Positions 25,923 to 34,635 of a DNA stretch of 64,000 nucleotides are shown in pieces; the first letter of the stretch is position 1; each line of letters begins with the position of its first letter. The notes beneath the pieces are model-generated. The model was given only the letters and a program-made list of their open reading frames with translations, made no database searches and was not told the origin of the DNA. Source of the stretch: an uncultured Hungatella sp. (GTDB lineage Bacteria > Bacillota > Clostridia > Lachnospirales > Lachnospiraceae); the NCBI GenBank assembly GCA_949879025.1, contig CATLBO010000004.1:1-64000 (forward strand), read 5' to 3'. The position numbers and the translations under genes are program-made.

Positions 25923-26405
25923 ATGGAAAAAATAACCAGTTTCACCATTGATCATCTGCGTCTGCTGCCCGGAGTTTATGTATCTCGCAGGGATCAGGCA
26001 GGTGATACTACAGTTACCACGTTTGACATCCGCATGACCCGTCCCAACTTCGAGCCTGTAATGAATACGGCGGAAGTCCATGCTATGGAGCATCTGGGAG
26101 CTACATTTTTAAGAAATGATCCTGAATTTAAAGACCGGGTTCTGTATTTCGGCCCTATGGGATGCCGTACTGGGTTTTATCTGCTTTTGTTCGGACATTA
26201 CCAGTCCTGTGATATTATTCCTCTTATGACACGGATGTTTGAATTTATCAGGGATTTTGAGGGCGATATACCGGGAGCCGCTGCGAAAGACTGCGGCAAT
26301 TATTTGGATATGAATCTGCCTATGGCGAAATTCCTGGCGGATAAGTATTTAAAGCAGGTTCTTAGACAGATTTCGGAAGAAAGACTGGTTTATCCAGCTG
26401 ATTAA
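25923..26405 (+). CDS. luxS: S-ribosylhomocysteine lyase LuxS
   Basis: 160 residues, normal length. Metal ligands H53 and H57 in HAMEH, catalytic Cys81 in PMGCRTGF and metal ligand C124 in KDCGN. It splits S-ribosylhomocysteine to homocysteine and the precursor of autoinducer-2, recycling the product of SAM-dependent methylation. AAAGGAG precedes the ATG. A short TGCCGG/CCGGCA hairpin lies 45-60 bases upstream. It is divergent from the ATPase gene and converges with glnN. Confidence 0.95.
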   Translation: MEKITSFTIDHLRLLPGVYVSRRDQAGDTTVTTFDIRMTRPNFEPVMNTAEVHAMEHLGATFLRNDPEFKDRVLYFGPMGCRTGFYLLLFGHYQSCDIIPLMTRMFEFIRDFEGDIPGAAAKDCGNYLDMNLPMAKFLADKYLKQVLRQISEERLVYPAD

Positions 26406-26431
26406 GTTATCACTCAGAAAAGCCAGTAAAC

Positions 26432-26485
26432 CTCTTTTCAGGTTCAAGTCTGCCGGATATTCGGCAGACTTGAACCTGAAAAGAG
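26432..26485. repeat. perfect 24-bp inverted repeat between luxS and glnN
   Basis: Arms 26432-26455 and 26462-26485 are exact complements with a 6-base loop (GATATT). It lies between the convergent ends of luxS and glnN and could stop transcription in both directions, but neither side has a normal T-tract. A second small ACCTGTCAGGT hairpin follows at about 26515. The arms are longer than those of most terminators. Confidence 0.7.
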
Positions 26486-26565
26486 CATGGAACTGACATG
26501 TAAAAGCAGGATTCACCTGTCAGGTGATGTGGTTTGTATCATGCTTACTCACAGCTTTTAACATT

Positions 26566-28689
26566 TTACACTTCAAAAATCAAATCACCATAACTTGGAA
26601 ATGGCCACAGCTCTTTATCCACAATCATTTCCAGCCTGTCTGCAGGTGCCCTGAGAGCTTCCATAACAGGAACTGCCTGATCATGGTATGCGTGAGCGCG
26701 GGTACAGGCATCTTCAATTGCGCTGCATTTTGCCGTCAGGTCTTCCAGGGAAGCCAGGGCCTTCTTCATATCTGAAAGCAGCGCCGAGGTTTCTACCAAA
26801 AGCTCTGTCTGTGCGGTGACATCTGCTGCGCCATCCGGACATGCTCCTTTCACTGCATTTATGGATTTAGCCAGTTCCGTAGTATATCTGATAACTGCAG
26901 GTATAATCTGCTTACCTGCCATGTCGATCATAGTTCTGGCCTCAATATTAATTGCTTTTCCATAGGCATCATACTCCACTTCTGCCCGGGACATCAGTTC
27001 CGCTCTGGTAAATACGCCAAAGGTTTCATACAATTTTACTGCCTTTTCAGTGGTAAGAGCTGAAATGGCATCTACCATGGATCTGATATTGGGAAGCCCT
27101 CTGTTTTCAGCCTCCTGAACCCAGGCGTCAGAATACCCGTTCCCATTAAATATGATTCTGCGGTGTTCCGCCAGCAGGCTTTTTATCATGTCATGAACAG
27201 CAGACTCAAAATCCTCTGCCTGTTCCAGTTCATCGGCTGCCTCTTTAAACGCCTCTGCCACAATAGTGTTCAGAACCACATTTGGCGGTGCAACGGAATC
27301 AGAGGAGCCTACCATGCGGAATTCAAATTTGTTGCCTGTAAACGCAAAAGGTGATGTACGGTTTCTGTCTGTAGCATCTTTATCTAAATCCGGAAGCGTG
27401 GCAATGCCAGTCATCAATTTCCCTCCGCTTTTAGAATGAGTCGCTTCCCCTGTGCTGCACAGCTGATCAATGACATCCTCCAGCTGCTCTCCCACAAAAA
27501 TAGAGATAATGGCCGGCGGCGCCTCGTCTGCTCCCAACCTGTGATCATTGCCCACATCAGAGGCAGACTCACGCAGAAGATCAGCGTGAATATCAACAGC
27601 CTTCATAATGCACCCCAGTACTAAAAGAAACTGAATATTTTCGTGAGGGGTCTCCCCTGGATTTAAAAGGTTTATACCGTCATCGGAAATTAAAGACCAG
27701 TTATTATGTTTTCCGGAGCCGTTTACTCCAGCAAAAGGTTTCTCATGAAGCAGGCATGTCATGCCGTGACGGCCTGCTACCTTTTTCAAAGTCTCCATCA
27801 CCATCTGATTATGATCTACAGCCAGGTTAACTTGATCATAGATAGGCGCCAGCTCATGCTGGGCCGGAGCCGCCTCGTTATGCTGGGTCTTGGAGGTAAC
27901 ACCCAGTTTCCATAGTTCCTGATTTACTTCTCTCATATAGCCGCCGATCCGTTCCCGGATAGCGCCAAAATAGTGGTCCTCCAATTCCTGCCCCTTAGGC
28001 GGCCGGGCCCCGAATAATGTGCGGCCTGCATAGATCAGGTCTTTTCTTTGAAGATATTTTTCCCGGTCAACCAGGAAATATTCCTGCTCCGGCCCCACAG
28101 AGGGAACCACTCTCTTGGCATTTGTATTGCCGAACAGTTTTAAGATGCGCAGAGACTGTTTGTCAATTGCCTGCATGGAACGGAGAAGAGGTGTCTTCTG
28201 ATCCAGCGCTTCACCTGTATACGAACAAAATGCTGTGGGGATGCACAGGGTAACGCCCAGTGTATCCTCCCTTAAAAATGCAGGGGAGGTGCAGTCCCAC
28301 ATCGTGTATCCCCTGGCTTCAAATGTGGCCCGCAGGCCGCCTGATGGAAAAGAGGATGCATCCGGCTCACCTTTAATCAGCTCTTTGCCGGAAAATTCCA
28401 TAATTACCTTTCCCTCTGTATCAGGAGCAGAGATAAAAGAATCGTGTTTTTCCGCTGTAACTCCTGTAAGCGGCTGGAACCAATGAGTGTAATGTGTTGC
28501 ACCTCTGTCAATAGCCCAGTCCTTCATAGCGTGGGCTACTGCATCCGCAATGGATGGGTCCAGTTCCGCACCGTCCTCAATGGTCTTTTTTAGTTTCTTA
28601 AAAACACCTTTCGGAAGGTAATCCCTCATAACCGTCTCATTAAATACATTTTTGCCAAAAAGCTCCACAACATTTACAATCTCGCTCAC
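26566..28689 (-). CDS. glnN: glutamine synthetase type III (GlnN)
   Basis: 707 residues, the length of GSIII, much longer than GSI. N-terminal FGKNVFNE and [27 protein letters not shown] and [19 protein letters not shown] in the catalytic core; [27 protein letters not shown] for ATP binding; [21 protein letters not shown]. It makes glutamine from glutamate, ammonia and ATP. The gene is alone and convergent with luxS. Confidence 0.95.
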   Translation of the reverse strand: MSEIVNVVELFGKNVFNETVMRDYLPKGVFKKLKKTIEDGAELDPSIADAVAHAMKDWAIDRGATHYTHWFQPLTGVTAEKHDSFISAPDTEGKVIMEFSGKELIKGEPDASSFPSGGLRATFEARGYTMWDCTSPAFLREDTLGVTLCIPTAFCSYTGEALDQKTPLLRSMQAIDKQSLRILKLFGNTNAKRVVPSVGPEQEYFLVDREKYLQRKDLIYAGRTLFGARPPKGQELEDHYFGAIRERIGGYMREVNQELWKLGVTSKTQHNEAAPAQHELAPIYDQVNLAVDHNQMVMETLKKVAGRHGMTCLLHEKPFAGVNGSGKHNNWSLISDDGINLLNPGETPHENIQFLLVLGCIMKAVDIHADLLRESASDVGNDHRLGADEAPPAIISIFVGEQLEDVIDQLCSTGEATHSKSGGKLMTGIATLPDLDKDATDRNRTSPFAFTGNKFEFRMVGSSDSVAPPNVVLNTIVAEAFKEAADELEQAEDFESAVHDMIKSLLAEHRRIIFNGNGYSDAWVQEAENRGLPNIRSMVDAISALTTEKAVKLYETFGVFTRAELMSRAEVEYDAYGKAINIEARTMIDMAGKQIIPAVIRYTTELAKSINAVKGACPDGAADVTAQTELLVETSALLSDMKKALASLEDLTAKCSAIEDACTRAHAYHDQAVPVMEALRAPADRLEMIVDKELWPFPSYGDLIFEV

Positions 28690-28757
28690 GTTTTCTCCAT
28701 CCTCTCCTTTTCCTGCTTCTTCATTCTATGTAAGGTATTCCTGTATGACGCCTATAT

Positions 28758-28793
28758 AAAAAGTGGCGTTCTCCCCGAAATCAGGAGAACGCC
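28758..28793 (-). terminator. terminator after the aldolase gene
   Basis: Ten-bp stem GGCGTTCTCC / GGAGAACGCC followed on the minus strand by ACTTTTTATA, 60 bases after the fba stop and before the glnN start region. Confidence 0.75.
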
Positions 28794-28852
28794 GCTGTAC
28801 ATTACTTCGATGACACAATAACTGAATTTACAATTTTATTCCCGGCGGCAGC

Positions 28853-29716
28853 TTACGCTTTTCCTACGGAACCGAACAGTTCCATCTTCTCTTTCACTGT
28901 AGCCTTAATGGCATCTGCTCCTGGCGCAAGAAGCTTTCTCGGGTCAAATCCCTTGCCCTGCTGATCTCTGCCTGCCTCAATGTATTTGCGGGTAGCTTCT
29001 GCAAATGCCAGCTGGCACTCTGTGTTTACATTGATCTTGGCAACCCCAAGGCTAATAGCCTTCTTAATCATGTCAGCCGGAATTCCTGTCCCGCCGTGAA
29101 GTACCAGAGGCATATCGCCTACTTTCTCCTTAACAGCTGCCAGAGTTTCAAAGCTTAAGCCAGCCCAGTTTGCCGGATATTTGCCATGAATGTTGCCGAT
29201 GCCTGCTGCCAGGAAATCAATTCCCAGATCCGCAATAGCCTTGCACTCATCAGGATCAGCACACTCGCCTGCACCTACGACGCCGTCTTCCTCACCGCCG
29301 ATGGAGCCAACCTCTGCCTCCAGAGAAAGCCCCTTATCTTTGCAGATCTTAACCAGCTCTGTGGTTTTTGCCACATTCTCTTCAATGGGGTAGTGGGAGC
29401 CGTCAAACATAACAGATGAAAAACCTGCCTCGATACACTTTAAACATCCGTCATAGCTGCCGTGATCCAAATGAAGCGCTACCGGAACCGTGATATTCAG
29501 CTCCTCCAGCATTCCGTTTACCATGCCTACAACTGTCTTGTAGCCTGTCATATACTTGCCTGCGCCCTCAGATACCCCCAGGATCACGGGAGACTTCAGC
29601 TCCTCTGCTGTCAGCAGAATAGATTTGGTCCACTCCAGATTGTTGATGTTGAACTGGCCTACGGCATACTTGCCTTCTCTTGCTTTTTCAAGCATGTCTC
29701 TTGCTGATACTAACAT
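28853..29716 (-). CDS. fba: class II fructose-1,6-bisphosphate aldolase
   Basis: 287 residues from the ATG at 29716 (MLVSARDML), with GGAGGG eight bases upstream. Class II signs: catalytic D84 and zinc ligand H85 in LHLDHGSYDG, EAEVGSIGGEEDGV, the GNIHGKYP zinc histidine, LHGGTGI and KINVNTE. It interconverts fructose-1,6-bisphosphate with dihydroxyacetone phosphate and glyceraldehyde-3-phosphate, so it takes the product of the glycerol pathway into the hexose pool. It is a single gene with its own terminator. Confidence 0.94.
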   Translation of the reverse strand: MLVSARDMLEKAREGKYAVGQFNINNLEWTKSILLTAEELKSPVILGVSEGAGKYMTGYKTVVGMVNGMLEELNITVPVALHLDHGSYDGCLKCIEAGFSSVMFDGSHYPIEENVAKTTELVKICKDKGLSLEAEVGSIGGEEDGVVGAGECADPDECKAIADLGIDFLAAGIGNIHGKYPANWAGLSFETLAAVKEKVGDMPLVLHGGTGIPADMIKKAISLGVAKINVNTECQLAFAEATRKYIEAGRDQQGKGFDPRKLLAPGADAIKATVKEKMELFGSVGKA

Positions 29717-29820
29717 AATCAAAACCCTCCATCTCTTATAATTGTACTACATCTGCCGGCAGAGCCTGCATTTGTTTTAAGTATACAACATTCTATAAAA
29801 TTTGAAAAGATGATTTAGAA

Positions 29821-31311
29821 TTATATTCCTAAAATTTCCGCTACTGTTTTCTTCATTTCCTTGATATCACATTCTCTGGTATGGCGGATCTGCGCAGAAC
29901 GGATCTCTTCCACAGCCTGCGGAATCTCCAAGCCGGTAACTTCATGCAGGCTGTCAATTACAGAAAACTCATCTTCGGACAGATCTTCCCCTACAATGGC
30001 CTCCATTACACTTCTTGAAAACTTGTACGGACTGGCCGTTGATGCGATAACTGTTTTGGCAGCATCAGAAACATCTGCCCTGTATTTCTCGTACACCGCA
30101 CATGCAACACCAGTATGGGTATCCAATACATAGCCTGTATCTTCGTATAATTTTCTGATGGCGTCCTTATCTTCCTGCTGGGTAGCAAAGCCTCCTATAA
30201 AATCAGCCATCCTCTGCCTCATAGCCTCACTGACTGTATAAGTTCCGTTTTCTGCCAGGGAAGCCATCAGATCTGCAGTCTGGCAGGTATTGCATCCTGT
30301 GCTTAAATAAACCAGTCTTTCCAGGTTGCTGGAAATCAGAATATCCATAGACGGGGATATGGTCAGTAAAAAATCCCTGTTTTTGTCATAAGTTCCTGTT
30401 TGGAAGAAATCATACAGCACCTTATTGTCATTGGAAGCACAGATCAATTTATCAATAGGCACTCCCATCTGTTTTGCAAAATATGCCGCCAGAATATTAC
30501 CGAAATTGCCTGTTGGAACCGTTACATGAATCTTCTCGCCTTCCCCAATCTCCCCGTTGTTCAAAAGCTGCCCATAAGCATACACATAGTAAACAATCTG
30601 CGGAATCAGCCTTCCTATATTGATAGAGTTGGCAGATGAAAGCACAAATCCTTTGTCAGCAAGCTCCTTACCAAATTCTTTATCGGAAAAAATATGCTTT
30701 ACCCCGGTTTGGGCATCGTCAAAGTTGCCGTGAATAGCCACTACGGCTGTATTATTTCCTTTCTGGGTAACCATCTGCAGTTCCTGTACCCTGCTGACTC
30801 CGTCCTTTGGATAAAATACGATTATTCTGGTTCCCGGCACATCTGCAAACCCCGCCATAGCCGCCTTGCCTGTATCCCCTGATGTTGCGGTAAGAATCAC
30901 TATCTCCTGCTCTACATGATTTTTTTTGGCAGCTGTTGTCATCAAATGAGGCAGAATCGACAAAGCCATATCTTTAAATGCAATGGTACTGCCATGAAAC
31001 AATTCCAGATAGTATGCATTGCCTGCCTTTACCAAAGGTGCAATTACTTCTGTATCAAACTTATTGTCATAAGCGCAGTTTATGCATTTTTTTAATTCTT
31101 CTTCCGTAAAATCTGTAAGAAACAGCTTCATAACCTCATATGCTGTATCCTGGTAAGACTTTCCGGCCAGTTGTTTCATACTCTGTTCCAGCTTCGGTAT
31201 CTCTGTGGGCATAAACAGTCCCCCATCGCAAGCCAATCCCTTTAAAATGGCCTGGGAAGCAGTTACATTCTTCTCTCCTCCCCTGGTACTCTGGTAAAGT
31301 ATATTCATCAT
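29821..31311 (-). CDS. thrC: threonine synthase
   Basis: 496 residues, the long (fungal/E. coli-like) threonine synthase class. The PLP lysine is K113 in STIAFKDMALS; ATSGDTGKAAM forms the phosphate loop; NSINIGRLIPQIVYYVYAY and PTGNFGNILAAY follow. It converts O-phosphohomoserine to threonine. AAAGGATATCT precedes the ATG pair at 31311. No other threonine genes adjoin it, and I see no T-box in the short upstream gap. Confidence 0.95.
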   Translation of the reverse strand: MMNILYQSTRGGEKNVTASQAILKGLACDGGLFMPTEIPKLEQSMKQLAGKSYQDTAYEVMKLFLTDFTEEELKKCINCAYDNKFDTEVIAPLVKAGNAYYLELFHGSTIAFKDMALSILPHLMTTAAKKNHVEQEIVILTATSGDTGKAAMAGFADVPGTRIIVFYPKDGVSRVQELQMVTQKGNNTAVVAIHGNFDDAQTGVKHIFSDKEFGKELADKGFVLSSANSINIGRLIPQIVYYVYAYGQLLNNGEIGEGEKIHVTVPTGNFGNILAAYFAKQMGVPIDKLICASNDNKVLYDFFQTGTYDKNRDFLLTISPSMDILISSNLERLVYLSTGCNTCQTADLMASLAENGTYTVSEAMRQRMADFIGGFATQQEDKDAIRKLYEDTGYVLDTHTGVACAVYEKYRADVSDAAKTVIASTASPYKFSRSVMEAIVGEDLSEDEFSVIDSLHEVTGLEIPQAVEEIRSAQIRHTRECDIKEMKKTVAEILGI

Positions 31312-31372
31312 AGATATCCTTTCTTAGCTTTCCTGATTGTTTTTTATAGATGTCGTTCATTTTACCATGTTT

Positions 31373-31933
31373 CTACTGGGAGTGCAATGAAAAAGCTGCC
31401 TTCCATTCAAATACCAGGGTTAACAGCCACAAATATTCCTGATAAAAAGGATGCCCCTCAAAAATTGCAAAGCTGTCCACCATGCTTTCATAATACCACG
31501 CCTGCAGTTTCTTGTCCTTGGCCCTGAATTTCTGCCAGATTTCGTCCCCTACCACCATATAGTCCTTTGCTGTACTCCTGAGATTGCTTAGCTTGTCCCC
31601 AAAGGCAAGGATCTTGTCCTCTTTTTTGGCATTGATCAGTCTGTTAATGGTTGCCTGTTTCCGCTCTATCCAGCTTTTCGTCTTATCCTCACTTTCTTTC
31701 TTAACCAGCTGCGCAATGCGGGTTCCGAATTCCTGCTCCAGTTCCTGGTAACTTACCCCGGCATCCTCAATCACATCATGAAGATATGCCGCAGCAATAA
31801 TGTCTTTATCGTCAGTCATCAATGCAACGATCATGGCCACCTCCATAGGGTGGGAAATATACGGAATCTTACTTCCTTTCCTCAGAGCACCATCATGGGC
31901 TCTGGCGGCAAATTCTGCTGCTTTCCTAATCAT
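31373..31933 (-). CDS. HD-domain metal-dependent phosphohydrolase (short RelA/SpoT-like)
   Basis: 186 residues. An HD domain with H28, H52-D53 and a downstream D in AFGDKLSNLR matches the (p)ppGpp hydrolase fold without synthetase, TGS or ACT parts. Such small proteins may hydrolyse (p)ppGpp or other nucleotides; the activity is not certain. GAGAGGAG lies six bases before the ATG. Confidence 0.85.
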   Translation of the reverse strand: MIRKAAEFAARAHDGALRKGSKIPYISHPMEVAMIVALMTDDKDIIAAAYLHDVIEDAGVSYQELEQEFGTRIAQLVKKESEDKTKSWIERKQATINRLINAKKEDKILAFGDKLSNLRSTAKDYMVVGDEIWQKFRAKDKKLQAWYYESMVDSFAIFEGHPFYQEYLWLLTLVFEWKAAFSLHSQ

Positions 31934-32087
31934 AGGGCTCCTCTCTGTTTCCGCTTGCGGGGATTTTCACTGCCTGCTGCTTTCTCCAAACTTTTCTAAT
32001 TCAAAGACTAAAACCGATACATTATCTTACCACAACTTCAAAGAATTTAGAAGATAAACTTGTAAGAACCTCTGTTTTCTGATATGC

Positions 32088-32218
32088 TATAGTAACAGTT
32101 CAAGCTGGCTTACGTCCGTTTGTACTCGCCATATAAAAGGAGGAGCACAGGCATCCCGTTTGCTGCGAAACGGATTTCATTGACCGGCTGCCTTAACAGT
32201 TCAGGCTTCTGAACTGTT
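32088..32218 (+). promoter_or_regulatory. promoter and structured leader of the one-TM protein gene
   Basis: Extended -10 TGCTATAGT ends at 32093. Downstream are AAAGGAGG (about 32138-32145) with no start codon after it, a CCCGTTT/AAACGG hairpin (32156-32173) and a perfect 10-bp hairpin AACAGTTCAG/CTGAACTGTT (32195-32218). The element TAACAGTTCARGCT occurs at 32094 and again at 32194, exactly 100 bases apart. No known riboswitch is recognised. Confidence 0.4.
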
Positions 32219-32261
32219 GCATACTGTAAGTGATACATCTGCAAAGGAGGTCTTTCTTGTT

Positions 32262-32966
32262 ATGAGCCAACATACATACCGTTCTTCACGTCCATCACGT
32301 CCTTATAAGTACAGCAACCCATTCCCCAGCTCAGATCTGGTTCAGCTGCTGCTTTTTTTTATACTGCCTTTTATTGCAATAAACAGTATTATTTTTTTCC
32401 TGGTTACTACAAAACCAAAATACGAAGTGGTAATCGAAGGAACCAATGATTATCGAACTACAGATGTAACCTTTACCATTAAGTCCATTATGCCGCTTAA
32501 GGAAGTAACTATAAAGATGGATTCAGAGCCTTTGGATCTGGTTAAAATAGGTAAAAAAACATACCGCGCCACCATAAGCCATAATGGTTCCCTTGAAGTG
32601 TATATGAAAAACTTTAACGGCATGGCTCTTCTGGAATATGAGCATATTGACATTCTGGATGATGAACCGCCTGCCATAGAGGATTACGTTTCCGAAGATG
32701 GGCTGCTTTCTTTTACAGTTGTAGATGTCCAGTCTGGCATTGATTATGCTTCCATTATGGCCCACACCTCCTCCGGACAGCAGATTCTGCCTTTAAGCGT
32801 AGATAAAGCTACAGGAAGGGTCTCCTTTCAGATGGATCCCAACGGACTGTCCGTATCCGTCAGAGATATGTCCGGCAATGAATACCTGACCACGTTTTCC
32901 CTTAATGAGCTGCCTCCCAGTGAGACAGGAGAAGTTCCCTCAGAAAGCTCTGAGGGAACCGTATAG
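32262..32966 (+). CDS. one-TM protein with beta-rich extracytoplasmic region, unknown function
   Basis: 234 residues from the ATG at 32262 (MSQHTYRSS), with AAAGGAGG 11 bases upstream. A basic, S/R/P-rich cytoplasmic start is followed by one hydrophobic helix (about 28-50) and an outer part of about 180 residues that looks beta-rich, with two Ig-like segments (TDVTFTIKS and LLSFTVVDVQSG). The end is a P/S/E-rich tail (PPSETGEVPSESSEG). I do not recognise a named family; it may be a wall or stress-related membrane protein. It stands alone and converges with malQ. Confidence 0.7.
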   Translation: MSQHTYRSSRPSRPYKYSNPFPSSDLVQLLLFFILPFIAINSIIFFLVTTKPKYEVVIEGTNDYRTTDVTFTIKSIMPLKEVTIKMDSEPLDLVKIGKKTYRATISHNGSLEVYMKNFNGMALLEYEHIDILDDEPPAIEDYVSEDGLLSFTVVDVQSGIDYASIMAHTSSGQQILPLSVDKATGRVSFQMDPNGLSVSVRDMSGNEYLTTFSLNELPPSETGEVPSESSEGTV

Positions 32967-33085
32967 CATCTCTTTTCTTTACCGAAAATATGTTTCTGCC
33001 GGAGATTCGCCACCTGTGCCGATCTCCGGCTTTCTGCATCATAGTCCTCTCAACTCCTGCAGGCATATTTTTTCTAAAAGGATAA

Positions 33086-34588
33086 TCAGTTCTCTTGACA
33101 TCTGCCATAAACAGCATTCAGCATTCTGCATCTTTCTCTGATTTCCGGCGTAAATTCCCCCTTTTTCAGCCTCCATGTCCAGTTGTCTCCAAGAGTAGAC
33201 GGCGTATTAATGCGTCCCTGTTTTCCAATGCACAGATAATCCTGCAGCGGAACAACTGCTAAATCTGCCACACTAGCCACAGCCAGCCGTATGAAATCCC
33301 AGGAAATTTCCTCTTCCGGCGTATGAACATTATTCAGGTATTCTCTGGCAAACTGCTTTTCGCCTTCATCCATCGTCTCATACCATCCCCGAACAGTATC
33401 ATTATCGTGAGTTCCTGTATAAACGACACAGTTATGACCATAAAAATATGGCAAATAAGTACTCCTCTCCCCGGTGCTGAACGCAAACTGCAGCACTTTC
33501 ATCCCCGGAAATCCTGTTTCATCCAGCAGCTTATGCACACTGGGAGTTAAAAAGCCCAGATCCTCCGCAATAATATTCACTTGGCCAAAGGTTTCTCTCA
33601 TGGTGTCAAAAAGTTTAATCCCTGGCCCCTTTTCCCATGTTCCATTAACAGCCGTTTCCTCGTCTGCCGGAATAGCATAATACTCATCAAATCCCCGGAA
33701 ATGATCCACTCTCACTACGTCATACAGTTCAAAACTGTATTTCATTCTCTGCATCCACCAGTTAAATCCTGTTTTTTTATGATAATCCCAATCATATAAT
33801 GGGTTGCCCCACAGCTGTCCTGTTGCAGAAAATGCGTCCGGCGGGCATCCTGCCACTGCCTTGGGCAGATTTTCCTCATCAAACTGAAACAGTTCCGGAT
33901 GGCTCCAGCTGTCAGCGCTGTCAAATGCCACATAAATAGGGATATCTCCAATAAGCCGAATTCCGCTTTTATTGGCATAGTCTTTCAGCTTCCTCCATTG
34001 TTTCAAAAACATAAGCTGCTGAAACTCATAAAATTGAATCTCCTCTGCCAAAAGCTTTCTATACTCTTTTATAGCTTCCCCTTTCCGAAGCCTTATGTCC
34101 CTGTCCCACTGAATCCAGCTCTCTCCCTTAAAATGACATTTTAAAGCAGCATAAAAACAATAATTCCTTGTTTCCTCAATCAGTTCCTTCTCAAACAGGA
34201 TATCAGCATGGACGTTTCTGTCCTCCATTTGACTCTTCCACCGTAAAAATGCCTTTTTCAGCAGCAAAAAACGGCTCTCATATAATTTTCCGTAATCAAT
34301 ATGAGTGTTATCTTCACCGAAATCTGACTTCCGGCATTCCTGCTCTGTCAAAAGCCCTTCCTTTATCAGCTGCTCCAAGTCAATAAAATAAGGGTTTCCT
34401 GCAAACGCAGAAAATGACTGGTAGGGGGAGTCTCCATATCCTGTAGGTCCCAGCGGCAGAATCTGCCAATAACTCTGCCCTGCCTCCTTTAATTGGTCTA
34501 CAAATTCATATGCTTCCCTTGAAAATGCTCCGATACCGTATTTTGACGGCAGACTGGCTATGGGCAGCAGAATTCCGCACTCTCTCAT
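33086..34588 (-). CDS. malQ: 4-alpha-glucanotransferase (amylomaltase)
   Basis: 500 residues from the ATG at 34588 (MRECGILLP), preceded by GAGGAGGAACAGGGC. GH77 motifs are SLPSKYGIGAF, PLGPTGYGDSPYQSFSAFAGNPY, IGDIPIYVAFDSAD, the nucleophile region VVRVDHFRGF, IAEDLG and YTGTHDNDTVRGW. It transfers maltooligosaccharide units and acts in glycogen/maltose use together with GlgB (56142-58586). It lies 47 bases after the giant surface protein stop and in the same direction, an unusual neighbour, with no clear terminator between. Confidence 0.94.
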   Translation of the reverse strand: MRECGILLPIASLPSKYGIGAFSREAYEFVDQLKEAGQSYWQILPLGPTGYGDSPYQSFSAFAGNPYFIDLEQLIKEGLLTEQECRKSDFGEDNTHIDYGKLYESRFLLLKKAFLRWKSQMEDRNVHADILFEKELIEETRNYCFYAALKCHFKGESWIQWDRDIRLRKGEAIKEYRKLLAEEIQFYEFQQLMFLKQWRKLKDYANKSGIRLIGDIPIYVAFDSADSWSHPELFQFDEENLPKAVAGCPPDAFSATGQLWGNPLYDWDYHKKTGFNWWMQRMKYSFELYDVVRVDHFRGFDEYYAIPADEETAVNGTWEKGPGIKLFDTMRETFGQVNIIAEDLGFLTPSVHKLLDETGFPGMKVLQFAFSTGERSTYLPYFYGHNCVVYTGTHDNDTVRGWYETMDEGEKQFAREYLNNVHTPEEEISWDFIRLAVASVADLAVVPLQDYLCIGKQGRINTPSTLGDNWTWRLKKGEFTPEIRERCRMLNAVYGRCQEN

Positions 34589-34635
34589 GCCCTGTTCCTC
34601 CTCTTCTCTTGCTTTTCTTATCATACCAGAAAATT

